A stretch of DNA of 64,000 bases from Sepiola atlantica (Eukaryota; Mollusca; Cephalopoda; Sepiida; Sepiolidae): NCBI GenBank assembly GCA_963556195.1, contig OY744528.1, forward strand, positions 60,020,161 through 60,084,160, written 5' to 3'. The translations under genes were made by a program, and so were the position numbers. This document shows, one piece after another, positions 26,101-34,750 of this stretch (position 1 is the first letter of the stretch; the number at the start of each line of letters is the position of its first letter). The notes under the pieces are model-generated. The model worked only from the letters and a program-made list of their open reading frames with translations. It had not been told where the DNA came from and did not search any database.

Positions 26101-26835
26101 CTCCACCGTTGAAATTCGTCCCTTGTGCGGGGATATATATTATTTCGATTTCTGCTTGGTCGGCAGCAAATCTTGGAAACGTCATCTTACTCCACCGTTG
26201 AAATTCGTCCCTTGTACGGGGATATATATTATTTCGATTTCTGCTTGGTCGGCAGCAAATCTTGGAAACGTCATCTTACTCCACCGTTGAAATTCGTCCC
26301 TTGTGCGGGGATATATATTATTTCGATTTCTGCTTGGTCGGCAGCAAATCTTGGAAACGTCATCTTACTCCACCGTTGAAATTCGTCCCTTGTACGGGGA
26401 TATATATTATTTCGATTTCTGCTTGGTCGGCAGCAAATCTTGGAAACGTCATCTTACTCCACCGTTGAAATTCGTCCCTTGTGCGGGGATATATATTATT
26501 TCGATTTCTGCTTGGTCGGCAGCAAATCTTGGAAACGTCATCTTACTCCACCGTTGAAATTCGTCCCTTGTACGGGGATATATATTATTTCGATTTCTGC
26601 TTGGTCGGCAGCAAATCTTGGAAACGTCATCTTACTCCACCGTTGAAATTCGTCCCTTGTGCGGGGATATATATTATTTCGATTTCTGCTTGGTCGAGAG
26701 CAAATTTTGTAAATATCATGTTTTATTCACCGTTGAAATTCGTCCCATGTGGGAAGATATGTTTTCGATTTACTGCGTCAATTCTCCATCACTGCCGAAA
26801 TCCGTCCCTTTTTGTCGGGTATATATTGTCGACGA

Positions 26836-27180
26836 TTTGACTGCCCTGCTGTCTTGACTCCATCACTTCCGCGAACCAACTCCCCGTGTTTCTTGCCCGG
26901 CTCTTTCCCCGTCTTCCCTTCTCCTCGGCCTAGCAACAGGCTTGTCTCCAATTTGATTGGTTGACTTTCATCCGCCCCCGCAAACTGCGTGGGCTGACTT
27001 TACGGCACTTGCCCTCTCGTTGTCTAGACTACATCCGGTCCCAATTTTTAATGTGTGTTCCCTTTTTGGTGAATTGCACAATACTTATTTTGTAGGAAAA
27101 CATGTGCCAACAAGTGCCCTATTCTTCTTTTTATGCTTTATGGGGCAAAATATGTGGATATAACACAAGCAATGTCAATG
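26836..27180. promoter_or_regulatory. GC-richer edge with inverted CCAAT boxes (tentative)
   Basis: Right of the satellite the composition becomes pyrimidine- and GC-richer. CCAAT at 26948-26952 and ATTGG at 26956-26960 form a perfect inverted repeat with a three-base gap, close to a CCTAGCAAC string. Paired CCAAT boxes are known NF-Y contacts in metazoan promoters. No coding exon follows that I can recognise, so a promoter role is only a possibility. Confidence 0.2.
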
Positions 27181-27265
27181 TTAAAGAAATTATATATGAA
27201 TAATATATACTAATGAATAATTGACCCAATACTGACCCAACGGGTGACGGGTTGAATAGTTTGTA
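27181..27265. repeat. Dispersed repeat, partner of 291-355
   Basis: It shares AAATTATATAT-AATAATATATA, the ACTGACCCA core and GGGTGACGGGT with 291-355. Similar GC-rich cores with GCAACGCCGGG occur at 29504-29530 and 36410-36440. Confidence 0.5.
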
Positions 27266-27480
27266 TATTTATAAAGTTAGGACATTTATCGCACTTACAA
27301 TGGGATTAAAACGCCAAATTCATATTCAAATAGAACAACAATAGCTTTCTAATATAGCGATCATATGAATACGATCAACGTTATAAGATTAACTAATTCG
27401 TATATTGCTTTGCAAAAAGACATCTCATTAATTAACTATTCGTTGTCATTGTCTCCTAATTCGATGATTGTTTTCATTTT
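27266..27480. other. No recognisable gene
   Basis: AT-rich DNA leading into the 22-bp array. Nothing is recognisable. Confidence 0.4.
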
Positions 27481-27483
27481 AGG

Positions 27484-27912
27484 ATAACGCCCAATTCTAT
27501 TTAAGATAACACACACTTCTATTTACGATAACACCCAATTCTATTTACGATAACACCTAATTCTATTTACGATAACACGCAATTCTATTTACGATAACAC
27601 CCAATTCTATTTACGATAACACACAGTTCTATTTACGATAACACCCAATTCTATTTACGATAACACACAATTCTATTTACGATAACACCCAATTCTATTT
27701 ACGATAACACGCAATTCTATTTAAGATAACACCCAATTCCATTTACGATAGCACCCAATTCTATTTACGATAACACACAGTTCTATTTACGATAACACAC
27801 AATTCTATTTACGATAACACACAATTCTATTTACGATAACACGCAATTCTATTTAAGATAACACACAATTCTATTTAAGATAACACACAATTCTATTTAA
27901 GATAACACGCAG
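27484..27912. repeat. 22-bp tandem array, about 20 copies
   Basis: The unit CAATTCTATTTACGATAACA plus two bases repeats head to tail. Variation is concentrated at two places: ACGATA or AAGATA, and the base pair after AACAC. The array is contiguous apart from point changes. Confidence 0.95.
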
Positions 27913-28059
27913 TTTTATTGACGTATACTTTTTACATCGTGAATTAATGGTTAGCATTTTTGGGTGAAAAGAGTCTTTCCGATTCTTTCTGGTAAATTTA
28001 ATTCTGGCATTATAATCCAGTTCTGGATTATAAATTATAAACAAAGTTTCACACCTACA

Positions 28060-28120
28060 ACACACCCACGCACACCCCCCCACACACACACACCCACACC
28101 CACACACACACACACACACG
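28060..28120. repeat. CA-rich microsatellite
   Basis: CACACA and CCCACAC strings alternate, giving a compound dinucleotide tract. Confidence 0.9.
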
Positions 28121-28319
28121 AATACCACAGTCAAACAAAGAAAGCAAGTCAGTGAGAATCCCGCTAAAAAAAAACAACAAAACAAAATAAAATTAAATTC
28201 CATCATAATGCATTTCGGTTGATTCGTAAACACGTCAGGGATTTTATTCTTTAATTAACGGGTACAGCTCGTATATAATAAAGATGGCTGCGTGTTTGTA
28301 AATGTATGGGGAGATTTTT

Positions 28320-28462
28320 ATGAAATTTTGAAAACATTTAGGAGGCGTTATAGGGAGTGTAATGAGCTATATTTGATTGATATTTAGCAGAGCAAAGGGG
28401 TCAGAACACACATACACCCTAAAATAAATATACACATAGATTCAAAGACTACTGGGCAGATC

Positions 28463-28537
<75 letters not shown>

Positions 28538-28800
28538 CGGGAGTGTAAAGAGCCATGTTTGGTTTATAATTTAGGACAGCAAAAACGGAAGAACGCATCC
28601 CTAACTCCATTGAAAACAAATGTACCCATTAAAAAAACTACCGGACAGATTTTGATCAAATTTAAGACATAGATAGCAGACATGGAAGGAGGTGATGAGT
28701 TTGGTTACTTTTTCAAACGAGCAAAGTGAGACATAAGCCAATTGACATGTATCCATGGATTAGAAAAGTTACCTGACATATATGAAATTGTTTATACGGA
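28320..28800. repeat. Degenerate tandem repeat of about 190 bp, three copies
   Basis: Three segments repeat the order GGGAGTGTAA-GAGC, GAGCAAA or GACAGCAAA, ACACA-A-ACCC or equivalents, then ACTAC-GG-CAGAT or TTACCTGACAT. Copies are strongly diverged. The first ends in the (GAT)n tract, while the second has an unexpanded GATTTTGATCAAA at the same point. Confidence 0.5.
28466..28535. repeat. (GAT)n microsatellite
   Basis: About 23 uninterrupted GAT units. Confidence 0.97.
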
Positions 28801-29600
28801 AACTGCATCGCCTAGGGTACTTGGATAATTATATGTCGTTTTGATCAAAACGTTCGCACCGGACAACCTTATTTATCACGATTATAGAAATTAAATGAAA
28901 ATAATCATTGCATGATAATATGAGATTCAGGTCTTGGAGCAGTCGTATACATGGATAAGTGTTCATTTCTGAGAAACGCCGTATGTGCGTCAAAGGCATT
29001 CAAATGCCGCTATATTTCTACTCCCTCCCACGTATCAATACCGCTTAGCTAAAAGATAAATATTATAAAATGTAATAATTAATAACAATAATAAAGATAA
29101 TATAGTGTTATGGGCTGGGAGTAAGGGGACAGAGGGTTCCTCATTCAATCTCGGGAAATGTCACTTATTAGAATTAGTACGGTTTATTATTTGTTTTAAA
29201 GAAAGTTCGAGTCGATTAAAAACAAAGTAAATTGTTTTTATAGAGATTAAATTGCTTGTTTATTACTTTTAATTTACGTAATAATAGTTCTTTTTTATTT
29301 AGATATTTTGATATTCCAACTTTTATCTGAATGTCTACTTTCAACTTTTGTTTACGTTTTATTGATTTTAATAAAAAGAGAAAACTATTTACAGTTAGAG
29401 TTCGTCAAGATCGACTTAATATTATCAGGAATATTAAACAACACCGTCTTTATTCATTAGTACTCATTATACTGTTGCAGGTTAGGGTTATTCCTCCCTT
29501 CTCAACCGGGGCAACGCCGGGTGACCTTATCAGTATACACAACAACACTGATCACAGTTTGAAGTGACCTGACATTCGGGTTTCGATTCTCGGTGTCTAT
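28801..29600. other. No recognisable gene; GC-rich core typical of dispersed repeats near 29510
   Basis: The only notable string is a GGGGCAACGCCGGGTGACC core at 29507-29525, which resembles one at 36410-36440. A 78-codon frame at 29331-29567 has no recognisable domain. Confidence 0.4.
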
Positions 29601-29606
29601 ACACTG

Positions 29607-29836
29607 ATGAGTCCCTATTTACTTACCTCCCCACGAGGGAAAAGTAAGACACAAGGTCAGTTTTTAATGTGGGGATGAACCCAGCTCCCCACTAAGGGTC
29701 AGTCTGGATAGGAGCAAACAATTAAAATTGCCTCAGTCGAGAAGAATTTCTCCTTTACTGACCTAGGAAAAATGAAATATAGTCTCAGCATGACAGATAC
29801 TACACTTTGCTCCTAGCCAAAAGGCAAAGGAAATGA
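29607..29836 (-). mobile_element. U2 snRNA-headed short interspersed element, copy 1
   Basis: On the minus strand, 29825-29793 reads GCCTTTTGGCTA...GTGTAGTATCTGT. It matches the highly conserved 5' end of U2 snRNA at about 30 of 33 positions, with one inserted base. Downstream is a non-U2 body with GGTCAGT...GAGAA-ATTC-TTCTC...ACTGA (29763-29731), which folds as a hairpin, then a GTGGGGA...TCCCCAC hairpin and a TCGTGGGGAGGTAAGTAAAT tail. The body recurs at 34605-34750 and 56990-57060, so this is a repeat family and not a lone snRNA pseudogene. By analogy with snRNA-derived SINEs I infer retrotransposition. I do not know whether the family has a name. Confidence 0.65.
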
Positions 29837-29875
29837 GTCGTGAATGACAAAACAGCTGTTTGTGGATGACTATAA

Positions 29876-29912
29876 ACACACACACACACACACACACCCA
29901 CACACACACGCA
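29876..29912. repeat. (CA)n microsatellite
   Basis: CACACA run with two single-base interruptions. Confidence 0.93.
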
Positions 29913-29929
29913 CATAATTTAAGCTTGAT

Positions 29930-30008
29930 ATTGTAAAATAATGACATTAGTAAAACCTATATGATTATTCTAATCATATAGGTTTTACTAATGTCATTAT
30001 TTTACAAT
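29930..30008. repeat. Perfect 38-bp inverted repeat with a three-base spacer
   Basis: The left arm 29930-29967 and right arm 29971-30008 are exact reverse complements and are separated only by TTC. No mismatch is seen over 38 bp in an otherwise non-repetitive stretch. Confidence 0.97.
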
Positions 30009-30146
30009 AATATTAAAGTTAATAATAACACCAAGTAGAATGTGAACTGAAAAAGAGTGAATGAGGATAATACTATTCTGATACACAACGATGTCTATTA
30101 TGGATTGCTACTTCGCGTAAACGTAAAACAGACGATCTCTTTCGCC

Positions 30147-30229
30147 CACGTGTTTAACGCAGCTTCAATTGACGTCACAGATACGTCTTACGCACAAAAA
30201 TTCATCACAACGTTCTCTGACGTCAGAGA
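30147..30229. promoter_or_regulatory. Cluster of CRE and E-box motifs (tentative enhancer or promoter)
   Basis: CACGTG lies at 30147-30152, TGACGTCA at 30170-30177, and a second TGACGTCA at 30218-30225, which is the centre of a 16-bp perfect palindrome (30214-30229). TGACGTCA is the full CREB/ATF site and CACGTG the bHLH E-box in animals. No linked gene is evident, so function is inferred from motif density alone. Confidence 0.35.
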
Positions 30230-30780
30230 CTAAACAACCGCCTCCACATCCAAAAACACAGTTCGACTTTTTTTTTTTTACTTTATTTGTTATATTTTTA
30301 GTTTTCCCTTTACTTATTTCCTCATCTCGTCTTCTTTGTCGACTGCTGAAAAGCTTTGCCTCGGATAATTGCAATGCTCTCTTTCTCTCCCCCTCTCTCT
30401 CCCTTTCTACCTTTCTTTTTTTTTCGAATAATAGAATCTGTCTGATGTTAGAGCAGGAGACCTTGAGGAGACACCTTTTTTGTTGTTACATATATACGTA
30501 TAACACAAAGTGCAGGGTTGTCGTCAACGTTAGTAGTGGAACGGGGTGGCTGACCCCCCTCCCCTAATAATTTCTTACTCCTGTGAACATTATTTATACC
30601 TAATAATAATACACCCATTCGGTAAATAACGTCGGCGGTTTCTCATGAGAACCATCAAAAGGGAAAAAAAAGAAACAGAAATTGTATTTAAAATCAATGT
30701 GCTTTCTGAAATTTAGAATTTAGGTTTTACAACAAGAAAAGTCAGTAGTGAATAGAACATTATCAAACCTAATGACAAAG
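30230..30780. other. No recognisable gene
   Basis: Pyrimidine-rich tracts (CTCTCTCC, poly-T) and AT-rich DNA. A 132-codon frame at 30169-30567 is dominated by low-complexity Ser/Leu/Phe and I do not support it as coding. Confidence 0.4.
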
Positions 30781-30866
30781 TCTATCCACACATAAATGCT
30801 ATCCATACATAAATGCTATCCATACATAAATGTTATCCACACATAAATGTTATCCATACATAAATA
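30781..30866. repeat. 17-bp tandem repeat, five copies
   Basis: The unit CTATCCATACATAAATG repeats five times, with C/T variation at the first base and at the CATAC/CACAC position. Confidence 0.93.
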
Positions 30867-33484
30867 CATTAACTTTATTTACGACTTGATAGAACAACAA
30901 AAGATAAAACGTTAACAATAGTTAAAATGCTCTAGACAAAGAAAGTGTTGTTTTGTCCGTATGTGTGTAGACTTGTGCGTGAATGAGTTCGTGAGGCTAT
31001 GTGTATAAGTTATCGCTATATTTCGTAGTTTATAACTTTGTCTTGTGTTGTTTGCTGAAATACCTAGCAAAGTGACCAAGGCAAGATTTAGTTTTCCCGC
31101 AAGAAGTCTGTATATCAGTTGATGGCACCGTGTTGTGACTGACATAGGTTAGTGTGGCAAGCTGAGTCTCTCACTGCGGCTGATTGTTGTATATACTTAT
31201 TTACTTTACATGGGAAAGAAGTTAATAAAATGTAAACGCTTTTTCATAACTTATAACTCCTTATATTTTGTCTCTGGTTAATAATCTAATATTATTATTA
31301 ATCAAATAAAAATAACATTTAACATGATTGAAAATACATTACATTAAAAACATCTTGGAGTGGTTCGCCGACCCTTTCATTCACTCCTGTTTCATTGTAA
31401 AATTAATCCAATTACACTAACTAAGAAAACAAATGTAATTACAGTTATTTCAAATTTTTGTTGATGATTTCTTTTAAGATTTATCCACGAAATGTATATG
31501 CATTCAAATAAAACCAAACAATTAAAGATCAATAATATTAGTAAATATTTTATTTATAAAAATCTTTATAAAACATCCGTATCTAAATTTGTATGAATCA
31601 CTTTTTTTTATATATGAATTACATTTTTTATAAAAATAAGGTTGGTTACGACAAAGGTGTGAATAATATCAGATATTCTTTATTAGTTGTAGTAATTAAA
31701 AATGAAACCACAGTTAATAAGACGTTAGTAAACGTACGGGTATTGTATCGTAGCCATTGCCGTAGTTTAGGGTAAAGACAGGGTTAGGTTAATACGATAT
31801 ATATTAGCAGGGTTGCCTAGTGTTGCCCATGTGTTATACCAGTGTGCCAATGCCGTCAACAATAATAGCATACTTTTTCATTACTACCGAATTTACCTAC
31901 GATTTTTATAATAAAATAATAGTCGCTTAAAAACATATTGTCTTGTTTACCAACAATAACAATAATATTTCAAGTTAACTGCGGCTGTGCTTGGTATAGT
32001 GTCACTTGCTGAACATATAGATACATATAATAACATAAACATATTTTGCCACTACGAATTACACATACATATTTAAATAGAGAGTTTACTCTACGGAAAA
32101 AATACAAACAAGTCTAATCCCACCAGCAATCGATTATTTCAGAATAAATTATTTGTGATGTATTTTTTGTACAGTTTATTCATATGAATATATTTCCATA
32201 GAGGCACGAGCACATACTTCACGCGAACAACCATTAATCACTTATTTTGATGAATTTGTTAAAAATAAGATAACTTTCATTTGATTGCGAAAAATTGCAA
32301 GTTTAAGAGTCATTTTGCAGACATTGGTCGGCAAACTTGTTTTTCCTATGATGATCATTACTGTAACAAACGGGACATTCCATTTCATATCATCCATCCT
32401 TGACACCACCACCCTCCACATTTTATCTCATAGACACCCAATAAAATTGGACTGAAAACTAAAATCTTGATTTTTTAATCTAAAATTTATCCATTTAAGC
32501 TATACAGTTTTTGATGGCGAGGAATATAAAGAGCATGGTTAGAAAATCAAAAAACGATGGAAAACACCTTATTAAACCCATTTGTGCGTTGCGGAGCACT
32601 TTTCAAAAGTCCATCTAAACCAACAATCCAGAGCCTGAAAACTGTGATGCTTTACAGGAATATCTTTTAGACTTTTGAAATAACATAGGGTAACAATTTT
32701 GTAAAATCCCAAAACATCTCTTGGCATTTGTAGTTTTCTGACGATATTTATCCTTGAATTTAGACATTTTTCACAAAATTTAGCCGTAAAAATAAGAAAA
32801 AAGTGAGATGTACAGTTAAAACTATAATCCCAGAAACAGTTTATCTACTAATTGACAGTCCAAATTATCGAATAGAGGCTAGAAATAAAGTAAAGAATTT
32901 ATTTCAGAATTCATTTCAGATGACGGGGATTGTCTGACTTGCTATTTGCTTTCTGCCTTCTCCTAAAACACCTGAAATCGTTTCGACCGACATCGTTTAC
33001 TCCTTTATGTTTTTGTGACGGGATGGATATTATATAGATACAAATTACACATTGGTCTATATTATAGAGTGGGCGTGAAATAAGATCTAAAAAATCCATT
33101 AGCACCAAACGTTTTATTATTCTCCCAATGAGTACAACAAGTATGATGCAATAGACTGATGTCCCCCACCAATTTATGATATGGGGGCTTCTATTATGAG
33201 ACTACAACTCTTTAGAAACAAACCAATGCGTTTATAGATAAGCAATACATTTCAATTACTAAAACGATGTTATATACCAAAATCGAATATATTTTCAACC
33301 TGTTTCATTATTCAGCTAATCAGATTTATTCTTTAATGGACGCTGTCTTAACTTCAATCCTATTTTACTCCACACGTATTGCAACCTCCAGCCTCTAATA
33401 TTTTTATAATATTTCCTGAGAAATGAGAAATGAGAAAATCTAATGCAATAATTATAGGAATTTTAAATTCGAGCCTATTATTAC
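30867..33484. other. Long AT-rich stretch without recognisable features
   Basis: I see no gene, RNA, tandem repeat or transposon remnant that I can name in these 2.6 kb. Open frames are at most 77 codons and compositionally AT-driven. Confidence 0.5.
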
Positions 33485-33711
33485 TGTTATGGTGCCGTAC
33501 CTATATGACGAACAGTTGGACTCGTCCATTCCCAATAAATACTGGAAGCATTTAAGCTTTTCGTAATTGGATTGCACTCCAGTCTACCCCTGCAATCAGG
33601 ACTGATACACCACTTCTTTTGTTCTCTGTACATATCTTTTCTTCAATATATATTGTTCACCTAACCCCGTGTTCCGTGTCTTCATTTCGGCCCCTAAACA
33701 GGGTCACAACA
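33485..33711 (+). mobile_element. Solo LTR, family of the Ty3/gypsy element at 40.8-45.2 kb
   Basis: The segment begins TGTTATGGTGCCGTACC and ends GGGTCACAACA, so it has TG...CA termini. It matches along its whole 227 bp the reverse complement of the LTR at 40834-41056. Flanking bases ATTAC and ATTAT fit a five-base target duplication with one change. No primer-binding site or internal sequence follows, so LTR-LTR recombination is the likely origin. Near the 3' end it contains AACCCCGTGTTCCGTGTC, shared with the 45050 copy. Confidence 0.88.
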
Positions 33712-34045
33712 ATTATCTATAAATTTAGAACTAATTAGAGTGTAATAAGTAGCTGAGAGAAGTTCACTCAGATATGTTACATACCCGTTGGGCGTTACTT
33801 GCAGTTCATCATTCTTTCGTAAAAAAACTGGATATCTTCAAACTGACGGTTGACTTTCACTTTGGATTCCTGGCCAGTTTTTCATTAGATCCTAGTGTAA
33901 TACCTGTTTCAGCTTACATTATCATTGTATGATAACTAATTGCTACCGCTTTCATTTACAGATAGCCATTTCACTTGCTTGTTCGAGTTGACATGCAAAG
34001 CAAAGAAGTCTTCTGAGGCGCCTTTATCGGGTAATGCTAACGAGT
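33712..34045. other. No recognisable gene
   Basis: AT-rich DNA with no feature I can support. Confidence 0.4.
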
Positions 34046-34580
34046 TCATTCACGGGCATTTTTACCCTTGTAGGGTGCCTTTTCGCGGAAGCTGGGTTTC
34101 CTCATATTAATCTGACCCTGTGACAAATGTTGCTGCCCGGGGAATCTCTTTAATTCCCAGAGAGTTTGCCGGCCAACTATCCACCGTCGTTCTTTGTCCA
34201 CGAGTAACTCCGTGATTGTTTTGGTTTTTAAAATATCGACATTCACGGACCACCTCGCATCAAGTGGTAACCCCGACGTAATTTACACAGATACCGGCTG
34301 GACAGAGAAACATGCCAGAGAGCACAGACGAACCAGCGACCAATTAATTAGTTCTCTTGATACATTTGTCGCTAAACAACGCTATAAACATTAGTTTAAG
34401 TTTATCACACTTGCGGCGATATTTGCCGTTGGAAAAAGTGATCAACCAATGCACGAAATTTGTGGTACAACTTTCCATTATCGGGGAAGTTGATGACATC
34501 TTTCTGAACAGCACAGAATCCTTGCCTTACATCCACCTCAAGATGATCATACTTAAACGGATTGATGAATACCTCGTATA
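34046..34580. other. Balanced-composition stretch, possibly an unrecognised coding relic
   Basis: Composition is less AT-biased than the flanks. A minus-strand frame (34246-34046) is charged and lacks low complexity, with the Lys/Arg-rich strings DKERRWIVG and NMRKPSFREKAPYKG. Two plus-strand frames (34194-34394, 34357-34581) overlap. I recognise no domain in any of them. A decayed retroelement or a host exon are both possible. Confidence 0.2.
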
Positions 34581-34604
34581 AGAACTCTTTACCAATGTAA
34601 TATG

Positions 34605-34750
34605 AGGCGCCAAAGTGTAGTATCTTTCTTAATACTACACGTCGTCTTTTGTGTCCTCGGTCAGTGAACGAGAAATTATTCTCGACTGACGCAATTTAAC
34701 TTTTTGTCGTGGGGAGGCAGGTAAATAGGTAAATAGGTAAATAGGCACTT
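34605..34750 (+). mobile_element. U2-type short element, copy 2
   Basis: CAAAGTGTAGTATCT-TTCTTA near 34612-34632 matches U2 snRNA, including the TTCTTA that copy 1 lacks. GTCAGT-GAA-CGAGAA-ATTA-TTCTCG-ACTGAC at 34660-34690 is a perfect two-part hairpin shared with copies 1 and 3. A TCGTGGGGAGGCAGGTAAAT tail follows and ends in repeated GTAAATAG. The extreme U2 5' end is missing or diverged. Confidence 0.6.

Larger units (their letters stand above)
8361..26835. repeat. 89-bp satellite array, about 205 tandem copies (18.4 kb)
   Basis: The unit begins at the GGGGATATATATTATTTCGA stretch, passes through TGCTTGGTCGGCAGCAAATC and ends at AAATTCGTCCCTTGTGC, a total of 89 bp. The core runs from about 8411 to 26695 without any inserted element. 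Recurrent variants are G/A in CTTGGAA or CTTAGAA; GTGCGGGG, GTTCGAGG or GTACGGGG; CTTACTCC or CTTTCCTCC (which makes 90 bp); and an expanded ATATATATATTATTC form (91 bp). The first 2.5 kb carries more private point changes than the centre, and the last two units decay stepwise to 26835. Head-to-tail copies without unique spacers exclude a CRISPR array. It is non-coding as far as I can see, and its role is unknown. Confidence 0.98.

Noticed and set aside
8361..26835. CRISPR array
   Set aside because: Units are directly adjacent without unique spacers, the length is far outside the usual range, and the DNA is eukaryotic.
8316..26857. Dozens of overlapping 60-158 codon frames with repeats such as YYFDFCLVGSKSWKRHL or FPRFAADQAEIEIIYIP
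   Set aside because: They are the translations of a tandem satellite. The 89-bp period shifts frame every unit, most plus-strand frames begin at non-ATG codons, and both strands are open equally often.
27964..28233. Frames of 63 and 120 codons through the CA tract
   Set aside because: Thr/His or Val/Cys repeats come from the CA-rich microsatellite; no domain outside it.
29615..29630. U1 snRNA 5' end (TTACTTACCT)
   Set aside because: Only nine or ten bases match, and they are explained by the GTAAATAG-type tail of the U2-type element read in reverse.
29600..29660. Hammerhead ribozyme suggested by CTGATGAGTCCC and a later GGGAAAAG
   Set aside because: Stem II does not close next to the GAAA position, no NUH cleavage triplet is placed correctly, and the motif is on the strand opposite the U2-type element's apparent transcript.
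30169..30567. 132-codon plus-strand frame
   Set aside because: It is built from poly-T and CTCTCC tracts (Phe/Leu/Ser) and has no domain.
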